From Prevotella sp. UBA2755 (GTDB lineage: Bacteria; Bacteroidota; Bacteroidia; Bacteroidales; Bacteroidaceae): a DNA stretch of 13,319 bases. The stretch lies in NCBI GenBank assembly GCA_002353225.1, contig DEJF01000014.1, forward strand, positions 1 through 13,319, read 5' to 3'. The position numbers and the translations under genes were made by a program. Positions 7,638 to 13,319 of the stretch are shown here, one piece after another (within the stretch, counting starts at the first letter, position 1; each line of letters opens with the position of its first letter). The notes beneath the pieces are model-generated. The model was not told the origin of the DNA and did no database searches. It worked only from the letters and a program-made list of their open reading frames with translations.

Positions 7638-10600
7638 TTAGAAGTTCAGACTCACGCCCAAAACAGTCGTGAACGGACGAGGATAGATGTTACTTTCGAT
7701 ACCGCTCTGTATTTCAGGATCAAGACCGTCGTAATTGGTGATGGTGAATATGTTCTGGAATGTAGCATAGACACGACCATCGATGTTTGCCCCAAAGAGT
7801 TTCGGGAAAGAGTATCCCACAGTGACGTTATCAAGTTTGAAGAACGATGCGTTCTGAATCCAGCAGTCTGACGCAGGTTGTGCCTCGGAGGCATCCGTCA
7901 AGCCATACTTAAGAGCCAGCGTCGGGATATTATGCATAAAGTTCAATGTTGAGCCTAAACCCTGTCCACTGATATAAGTACCATTGATATTGGCATTGAA
8001 GACATGGTTGCCGAAACTTGCACGAGAGTTGAAACTGAAGTCCCAGTTCTTGTAAGTCAACTTAGAGCCCAGACCCATCGTTACATCGGGATCAGCATGA
8101 TAATAGAAGTAACGGTCATTACTGTCAAGTATACCATTACCATTGCGGTCAACAAAGGTATGGGGTACAATCTTGCCATTCTCGTCATAAACCTGGCGAT
8201 AAACATAGAATGAACTTGACGCATGTCCTGTCTGGTATGCCTGTCCGTTTTTAGAAAGACCAATACCGCCGTACTCGATCAAGTCAGAAGCCAGATCATC
8301 GATCTTGTTCTTGTTATACGTAAAGTTGTAGGTAATCTGCCAGTTCAGGTCCTTAGAAACGATAGGACGTACTGTCGCCATGAGTTCCACACCCACATTA
8401 TGAAGTTTACCGATGTTACCTACTGTCTGTGCACCAAAGTTTGCACCAGCAGGAACGTAGATGTTATTAATCAGATCGGTTGTCTTACGATAGTACCAGT
8501 CGGCAGTAAGACTAAAGCGGTCATTCCAAAGCGAGAGGTCGAAACCAGCATCGTAAGTAGTGGTCTTCTCCCAAGTCAAGTCTGAGTTATATACCCCAGG
8601 ACGTACTGTCTGACCGTTACCGAAAAGAGGATAGTATGCGTGGTTATAGTTCGCCGTGTAGGCAGGAATATAATAGAAGTCGTAACCAATATTCTGCTGA
8701 CCAGTCTTACCGAAAGTCAGACGGAACTTCAAATCGCTGATAACATTATTGTCACGCAGGAAAGCCTCGTCTTTTACTCGCCAAGCAAAGGCGGCTGCAG
8801 GGAAATAGCCCCACTCATGCCCTTTGGCGAAACGAGATGATCCGTCAGCACGCATGGTGAAGGTGAAGAGGTAGCGATTCAACAATGTGTAGTTCACACG
8901 ACCGATCCATGAACGGAGACGGTTCTCTGACTTCCATTGCGTGATACCTGTAGGCTCACCATAGTGATTGCCTGCATCTACTGAGGCTGTCTGAGGAATG
9001 ATACCATATCCCCAGTTATCACTCTCTGCATGATAGCGCTGCCACTCATAACCGATCTGAGCGTCCAAGTTATGAACGTCCTTCTTCAGTTCTTTCGTGT
9101 ACTGCAAGAAGATATTGAAGATATTGTTATAGTTCTTGTTCTTGCTCCAACCTTCCCATCCATAGTAATAACTGGAAGTAGTATAGGGACTGTTACATGT
9201 TGTCTCTTTCGTCTTGGTAAGATTACCTGCCAAGTTAGCAAGGATATGCAAATCCTCAAGACCATGAATAGAGTAGTCAACACTGATATTACCCTGGAAA
9301 GTGGTAGCATTCGACTTAGTGCCATTATTCTCTACCAATGCGACAGGGTTTGCCGTAGCATTACCATCCCATGCATATTCCCAAGCATTATCATTGGGGA
9401 AACCTGCAGCCTTAACCCACTGGAAATAACCATTAAAATACTGGTTGTAAATAGGCTGATTCAAACGAACAGGCTTTGTCGGATCCATATAGGCAGCAGC
9501 ACCTACGGCACCATTGTCCCATTTGCGCTGGGCTGACATCACCTTACCTGTGATGTTCAAACGCAAATGGTTATTCAGGAATACCGGAGCAAGGTTGAAA
9601 CTACCTGTATAACGACGGAAGAAGGTGGATTTTACGATACCTGGCTGATAAGTGAAACCGCCAGACACACGATATGGCATATTCTTGGTTCCGCCTGATA
9701 CTGTAATATTGTGGTCGGTAGAGATGGCAACACGATAAATCTCATTCTGCCAATTGGTATTGGCAAACTGCTGCACACCATTCTCGTCACGATAGCCCAA
9801 CAAGGCGTACTCAGGACTATCCTCGCCAAAGGTCTCACCTACAAACTTCTGGAAGCCGGGACCGTCAAATACGTCCAAGGTCTTCTTCTTGACTGAGATA
9901 GACACATTACCATTATAAGACACCTTTGCTTTCTGACCTGCCTTACCTTTCTTGGTGGTAATGATAATGACACCGTTTGACGCACGGCTACCGTAAATTG
10001 CAGTCGCAGACGCATCTTTCAGCACAGTGAATGACTCAATATCGTTCGGGTTGATAGATGCTAATGGGTTCATTCCTGAGATTCCCGCTGGGTCAAGTTG
10101 TAAACCGTCAACCACATACAACGGGTCGTTGGATGCGGAAAGGGAGGAACCGCCACGAATACGGATCTTAGAACCAGCACCAGGAGCACCACCTTCACTG
10201 ATAATATTCAAACCGGCGACTTTACCACTTAACATGTCATCTGCACTGGTTTGCAAACCATGACTCATCTCGTCTGGTTTGATTGCCGTAACAGCACCAG
10301 TCAAGTCGTTTTTCTTAGCACGACCGTAACCGATGACAACCACGTTGTCGAGGACTGCGGCATCCTCCTGAAGAGTGATGTCGAGATTAGCGGTAGCCTT
10401 CACGGTCTGGGTCTGATAGCCCACATACGACACGCTAATGTCAGCACCTTGATTAGCCTTCAAGACGAAGTTACCGTCGAAATCGGACACGGTAGCGGTC
10501 TGAGTACCTACCACACGCACCGTCGCACCGATAATCGGTTCGCCCTGAGCATCTTTAACATGTCCTTTGACATCAATCTGTGCAAAGGCTCCTACCGAAA

Positions 10601-10664
10601 GAAAGAGTCCTAACAAAAGGACGAACATCCTTAACGGAGTTTTAAAGTTTACCTGCTTCATCAT
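7638..10664 (-). CDS. susC: SusC/RagA family TonB-dependent outer-membrane transporter
   Basis: Imports oligosaccharides through the outer membrane with TonB energy, working with SusD. At 1008 aa it is full length. A signal peptide (residues 1-28, VGAFA before Gln29) is followed by a carboxypeptidase-D regulatory-like domain (about 31-100, VKGHVKDAQGEPIIGATV). The TonB box region DNVVVIGYG is at 106-114. The plug domain (about 118-235) contains GAGSKIRIRGGSSLSASNDP, YVVDGLQ and DPLASIN-type SusC motifs, with TAIYGSRASNGVIIITTKKG at its end. The beta-barrel runs to the terminal Phe. There is no STN domain, so it is not an anti-sigma-coupled transducer, which fits control by the adjacent LacI protein. 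First gene of the operon. Two ATGs (10664 and 10661) are equivalent starts. Confidence 0.97.
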   Translation of the reverse strand: MMKQVNFKTPLRMFVLLLGLFLSVGAFAQIDVKGHVKDAQGEPIIGATVRVVGTQTATVSDFDGNFVLKANQGADISVSYVGYQTQTVKATANLDITLQEDAAVLDNVVVIGYGRAKKNDLTGAVTAIKPDEMSHGLQTSADDMLSGKVAGLNIISEGGAPGAGSKIRIRGGSSLSASNDPLYVVDGLQLDPAGISGMNPLASINPNDIESFTVLKDASATAIYGSRASNGVIIITTKKGKAGQKAKVSYNGNVSISVKKKTLDVFDGPGFQKFVGETFGEDSPEYALLGYRDENGVQQFANTNWQNEIYRVAISTDHNITVSGGTKNMPYRVSGGFTYQPGIVKSTFFRRYTGSFNLAPVFLNNHLRLNITGKVMSAQRKWDNGAVGAAAYMDPTKPVRLNQPIYNQYFNGYFQWVKAAGFPNDNAWEYAWDGNATANPVALVENNGTKSNATTFQGNISVDYSIHGLEDLHILANLAGNLTKTKETTCNSPYTTSSYYYGWEGWSKNKNYNNIFNIFLQYTKELKKDVHNLDAQIGYEWQRYHAESDNWGYGIIPQTASVDAGNHYGEPTGITQWKSENRLRSWIGRVNYTLLNRYLFTFTMRADGSSRFAKGHEWGYFPAAAFAWRVKDEAFLRDNNVISDLKFRLTFGKTGQQNIGYDFYYIPAYTANYNHAYYPLFGNGQTVRPGVYNSDLTWEKTTTYDAGFDLSLWNDRFSLTADWYYRKTTDLINNIYVPAGANFGAQTVGNIGKLHNVGVELMATVRPIVSKDLNWQITYNFTYNKNKIDDLASDLIEYGGIGLSKNGQAYQTGHASSSFYVYRQVYDENGKIVPHTFVDRNGNGILDSNDRYFYYHADPDVTMGLGSKLTYKNWDFSFNSRASFGNHVFNANINGTYISGQGLGSTLNFMHNIPTLALKYGLTDASEAQPASDCWIQNASFFKLDNVTVGYSFPKLFGANIDGRVYATFQNIFTITNYDGLDPEIQSGIESNIYPRPFTTVLGVSLNF

Positions 10665-10730
10665 TTCTTTTTTAGAGTTAGTAATATAATTTTAGTTCAC
10701 GTATTCAAAACATTTGATTTAAATCAAGTG

Positions 10731-10738
10731 CAAAGATA
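10731..10738 (-). promoter_or_regulatory. -7 promoter element of the susC operon
   Basis: The minus-strand reading is TATCTTTG, matching TAnnTTTG. It lies 66 bases upstream of the susC ATG, with an estimated transcription start near 10724 and an A/T-rich leader of about 60 nt. There is no TTTG at the -33 distance; TATT is found there, then AACG. AACG occurs at the same distance (19 bases before the -7 box) at the amylase promoter. Confidence 0.72.
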
Positions 10739-10792
10739 GAAGATGTTTTGATTCGTTAATACTTTTTTTGAGTTAAAAACGTTATTAGGAAT

Positions 10793-10808
10793 ATGCAAAC
10801 GTTTGCAT
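10793..10808. promoter_or_regulatory. LacI-family operator between divergent susC and lacI promoters
   Basis: ATGCAAACGTTTGCAT is a perfect 16-bp palindrome with a central CG. Its core GCAAACGTTTGC is the same as that of the PurR-type consensus of the LacI family. The centre (10800.5) is exactly midway between the two divergent -7 boxes, 62.5 bp from the first T of each. It therefore sits about 76 bp upstream of both transcription starts, a position better suited to activation than to blocking polymerase. The adjacent LacI-family protein is the obvious binder. Confidence 0.93.
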
Positions 10809-10862
10809 TCGTAAATGCTTATAAATAAATAAGGTTGACGTACCACAAAAAGAACTTTTCAA

Positions 10863-10870
10863 TAACTTTG
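10863..10870 (+). promoter_or_regulatory. -7 promoter element of the lacI-MFS operon
   Basis: TAACTTTG matches TAnnTTTG and lies 23 bases before the lacI ATG, implying a leader of about 18 nt. The nearest upstream TTG (10835-10837) is 25 bases away, longer than the usual spacing of about 19-21, so no good -33 element is present. Confidence 0.72.
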
Positions 10871-10893
10871 CAATCACAATACTAAGAACCGCA

Positions 10894-11919
10894 ATGGAAG
10901 AACGTACAACTTTGACGATGAAGGATATTGCCCGTGAGTTTGGTATCAGCGTGGCAACCGTCTCACGTGCCTTGAAGGACTCTCCCCGCATCTCTGCGGA
11001 GCGGCGTGCCGCCATCCAGCAATATGCCCGTGAGCACAACTTCACCCCTAATTTCATTGCAGAGTCATTACGCCATTCTAAAGTCCAGCCCTTGAAGGTC
11101 ATCGGGGTCATCATCCCTGAGTTTGCACATTACTATTTCTCCTCGGTTCTCTCCGGCATTGAGGAGGAGGCATCGGCAAGGGGTTATCGTATCATGGTGG
11201 CACAAAGCAATGAGCAATATGAGCGGGAAGTGAAGATCTGCCAGTCGTTCTATGAGAACAAGGTATGCGGCATCATTGTCTCACAAGCAAAGGACACCCA
11301 TCAATACAACCATTTCCAGCGACTGATTGACGCTGGTGTCCCTTTGGTGTTCTACGACCGTATCTGTACGGGAGTCAATGCCAGCCGTGTGGTGGTAGAT
11401 GATTATATGGGGGCATATAATGCGGTGACCCATCTGATAGAGACAGGCTGTAACAGAATCGCCTTCTATGGCTCCTCCATGACCCTGGAGATTTCCAAGA
11501 ACCGTTTTAACGGGTATAAGGACGCTCTCCTGAAACACGGAATCAAACCTGATCCTGCCCTTATATATAATTGTGATAACAGGACTGACGCAGAGGCCAT
11601 CACTCCAGATATACTGTCAAAAGATGCCCCCCCCAATGGATTTTTTGCCGTCAACGACGATACGGCAATAGGTATTCTCTATACCGCAAAGCGCATGGGC
11701 TTCAAAGTACCCGACGACATCTCCATCTGTGGCTTTACCAACGGACAACGTGCCGTTGCCTGCGACCCCATGCTGACAACGGTAGAGCAGCGAGGCGTGA
11801 AGGTGGGCGAAGAGGCTGCCGACATCCTGATAGGACATGTGGAGGGAACGATCCCCCGTGACAAGATGGAACGCAGAATTGTAAGAACCCGCCTGATTAT
11901 CAGAGGGACGACGAGATAA
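10894..11919 (+). CDS. LacI-family transcriptional regulator
   Basis: DNA-binding regulator, inferred to control this alpha-glucan locus in response to a small sugar. The N-terminal helix-turn-helix is clear: TMKDIAREFGISVATVSRAL (8-27), with VATVSRAL as recognition helix. The hinge helix TPNFIAESLR keeps the leucine (Leu59) that LacI-family proteins insert at a central CpG, which fits the CG centre of the operators. Residues about 68-341 are the periplasmic-binding-protein-like effector domain (VIGVIIPEFAHYYFSSVLSG, GFFAVNDDTAIGILYTAKRM, DDISICGF). At 341 aa it is full length. It diverges from susC with a 229-base shared control region and is followed 52 bases later by the transporter gene. 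Autoregulation is likely because the shared operator is equally placed for its own promoter. The effector is unknown; maltose or a maltodextrin is a guess from context. Confidence 0.95.
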   Translation: MEERTTLTMKDIAREFGISVATVSRALKDSPRISAERRAAIQQYAREHNFTPNFIAESLRHSKVQPLKVIGVIIPEFAHYYFSSVLSGIEEEASARGYRIMVAQSNEQYEREVKICQSFYENKVCGIIVSQAKDTHQYNHFQRLIDAGVPLVFYDRICTGVNASRVVVDDYMGAYNAVTHLIETGCNRIAFYGSSMTLEISKNRFNGYKDALLKHGIKPDPALIYNCDNRTDAEAITPDILSKDAPPNGFFAVNDDTAIGILYTAKRMGFKVPDDISICGFTNGQRAVACDPMLTTVEQRGVKVGEEAADILIGHVEGTIPRDKMERRIVRTRLIIRGTTR

Positions 11920-11963
11920 CCTAGGCCCCTAGGAATACTAGATAAACTAGAAATACTAGATAA
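11920..11963. repeat. CTAG-rich short repeats in the lacI-MFS gap
   Basis: Directly after the lacI stop come CCTAGG-CC-CCTAGG (11920-11933) and two direct copies of AATACTAGATAA (11934-11945 and 11952-11963, 18-base period). CTAG occurs five times in 44 bases. The CCTAGG pair could form a small hairpin, but its loop is only two bases. The role is unknown. Confidence 0.7.
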
Positions 11964-11971
11964 TAAAAAAT

Positions 11972-13297
11972 ATGAAACAAAAACCGAATTTACCCTTCTG
12001 GGGACTATGGAACCTTAGTTTTGGCTTCTTTGGCGTACAGATAGCGTATGCACTACAGAGTGCCAACATCTCCCGTATCTTCGCCACCTTAGGCGCAGAC
12101 CCGCATAACTTGAGTTACTTCTGGATACTCCCTCCGCTGATGGGTATTCTGGTACAACCGATTGTCGGTACATTGAGTGACAAGACATGGACACGCTTCG
12201 GGCGTCGTATACCTTATTTATTTATAGGAGCCGCAGTTGCCGTACTGGTGATGTGCCTGCTACCCAATGCCGGTTCATTAGGTCTTGCCGTCAGTGCCGC
12301 TATGATGTTCGGACTCATCGCCCTGATGTTTCTCGACACCAGTATCAATATGGCCATGCAGCCATTCAAGATGCTGGTAGGTGATATGGTGAACGAGGAG
12401 CAGAAAGCAAAAGCCTACAGCATCCAGTCGTTCCTATGCAACGCTGGCAGCGTCGTCGGTTTTCTGTTTCCTTTCTTCTTTACCTATATCGGTATCAGCA
12501 ATGTCGCAGAAAAAGGGGTAGTACCCGACAGTGTCATCTGGTCGTTCTACATTGGTGCAGCCATCTTGATTCTCTGTGTCATCTATACCACTCTGAAAGT
12601 GAAAGAGTGGAATCCGCAGGAGTATGCGGAATACAATAGTCTCACCTCCGACACCTCTCAGCAGGAGAAGGCAGGGAATGAGACGGACTCTGGCAACTGG
12701 ATGATCCTTCTGAAGAAAGCCCCCTCTACTTTCTGGAAAGTAGGACTGGTACAGTTCTTCTGCTGGGCAGCGTTCCTCTATATGTGGAACTACACGACGG
12801 GGGCTATCGCCGAGACGGTATGGAACAACACAGACCCTGCCAGCGAAGACTTCCAGACAGCAGGTAATTGGGTTGGCGTTCTCTTTGCGGTACAGGCTAT
12901 TGGCTCTGTTATCTGGGCTGCTATTCTTCCCCAATTCAAGAACACCAAGGTGGCATACGCCATCAGCCTCATCATCGGCGGCATCGGCTTTGCCATCATT
13001 CCCTTTATCCATGACCAGTATATGCAGTTTATCCCCTTCCTGCTAATCGGATGTGCTTGGGCTGCAATGCTCGCCATGCCATTCACCTTTGTCACCAATG
13101 CGTTACAGGGCTATGGTCACATGGGAGCCTATCTGGGACTTTTCAACGGGACGATCTGTATCCCCCAGATTATCGCAGCACTCTGCGGAGGTATCGTCCT
13201 CTCACTAGTAGGCAGTCATCAGTCTACCATGATGATAGTGTCCGGCTGCCTGTTAGTTATCGGTGCTGTCTGTGTGACTGTCATCCGGCAGAAATAG
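11972..13297 (+). CDS. MFS sugar transporter, SLC45/GPH (sucrose-maltose) type
   Basis: Inner-membrane transporter, probably a proton-coupled importer of maltose or a related disaccharide released in the periplasm. At 441 aa it has the hydrophobic pattern of a 12-helix MFS protein, with a hydrophilic loop near residues 210-255 between helices 6 and 7. The segment GTLSDKTWTRFGRRIPY (66-82) is the MFS motif-A region in the form used by sucrose/SLC45-type symporters (SD, then RxGRRxP). NMAMQPFKMLVGDMV and the following EEQKAKAYSIQSF (126-153) also fit that group. It is preceded by A-rich sequence, usual for Bacteroidota starts. It is co-transcribed with lacI; no separate promoter is seen in the gap. 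A third operator-like site begins six bases after its stop, so the next gene probably starts a new transcription unit. The substrate is inferred from family and locus. Confidence 0.92.
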   Translation: MKQKPNLPFWGLWNLSFGFFGVQIAYALQSANISRIFATLGADPHNLSYFWILPPLMGILVQPIVGTLSDKTWTRFGRRIPYLFIGAAVAVLVMCLLPNAGSLGLAVSAAMMFGLIALMFLDTSINMAMQPFKMLVGDMVNEEQKAKAYSIQSFLCNAGSVVGFLFPFFFTYIGISNVAEKGVVPDSVIWSFYIGAAILILCVIYTTLKVKEWNPQEYAEYNSLTSDTSQQEKAGNETDSGNWMILLKKAPSTFWKVGLVQFFCWAAFLYMWNYTTGAIAETVWNNTDPASEDFQTAGNWVGVLFAVQAIGSVIWAAILPQFKNTKVAYAISLIIGGIGFAIIPFIHDQYMQFIPFLLIGCAWAAMLAMPFTFVTNALQGYGHMGAYLGLFNGTICIPQIIAALCGGIVLSLVGSHQSTMMIVSGCLLVIGAVCVTVIRQK

Positions 13298-13303
13298 CAG
13301 GGG

Positions 13304-13319
13304 ATGCAACCGTTTGCAT
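13304..13319. promoter_or_regulatory. LacI-family operator downstream of the MFS gene, at the window end
   Basis: ATGCAACCGTTTGCAT differs from the perfect operator at 10793-10808 by one base (position 7). It lies six bases past the MFS stop codon and ends exactly at the window edge. It probably controls a gene that starts beyond the window. With the 62.5-bp rule seen at the other three promoters, that gene's -7 box would begin near position 13374. Confidence 0.85.

Noticed and set aside
10247..10260. 14-bp palindrome TGGTTTGCAAACCA inside susC, as a further operator
   Set aside because: It contains operator half-site letters but in the reversed order (GTTTGC joined to GCAAAC through a shared GC), lacks the central CG, and lies deep in coding sequence for conserved plug residues.
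7638..10664. SusC as a sigma/anti-sigma-coupled transducer
   Set aside because: No STN domain lies between the signal peptide and the carboxypeptidase-D-like domain, and no ECF sigma or FecR-like gene is present in the window.
12434..13012. Minus-strand open frame of 192 codons antisense to the MFS transporter
   Set aside because: It lies wholly within a well-supported membrane protein gene, has a low-complexity charged composition, and has no promoter or recognisable domain.

Overview
The window looks like part of the genome of a Bacteroidota organism, most likely a Bacteroidales/Prevotella-type gut or rumen bacterium. The evidence is a complete SusC/SusD-type glycan import locus, lipoproteins with Bacteroidota-style signal peptides, A-rich leaders without strong Shine-Dalgarno sequences, and -7 promoter elements of the form TAnnTTTG. 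The genus is an inference.

Layout. The minus-strand block, read from 10664 down to 2171, is susC (TonB-dependent transporter), susD (surface glycan-binding lipoprotein), a SusE-like and a SusF-like CBM lipoprotein, and a GH53 endo-beta-1,4-galactanase. After a 311-base gap with its own promoter comes a GH13 alpha-amylase with a C-terminal starch-binding module, cut by the left window edge. Diverging from susC on the plus strand are a LacI-family regulator (10894-11919) and a 12-TM MFS sugar transporter of the SLC45/GPH sucrose-maltose type (11972-13297).

How it works together. This is an alpha-glucan (starch/maltodextrin) utilisation locus run by a LacI-type regulator instead of SusR or a hybrid two-component system. 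SusD and the SusE/F-like lipoproteins would bind starch, the amylase would cut it, SusC would import oligosaccharides and the MFS protein would carry small sugars across the inner membrane. The GH53 enzyme is a misfit: it acts on pectic galactan, not on alpha-glucan.

Main finding. Three copies of a 16-bp LacI/PurR-like operator (consensus ATGCAA-N-CG-N-TTGCAY) are present: in the susC/lacI intergenic region (10793-10808), upstream of the amylase (1949-1964), and at the last 16 bases of the window (13304-13319). In all three promoters that can be measured (susC, lacI, amylase) the operator centre lies exactly 62.5 bp upstream of the first T of the TAnnTTTG box, and none of the three has a canonical -33 TTTG. 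This fixed upstream geometry suggests that the regulator activates, rather than simply represses, and it predicts the position of the next promoter just beyond the window.
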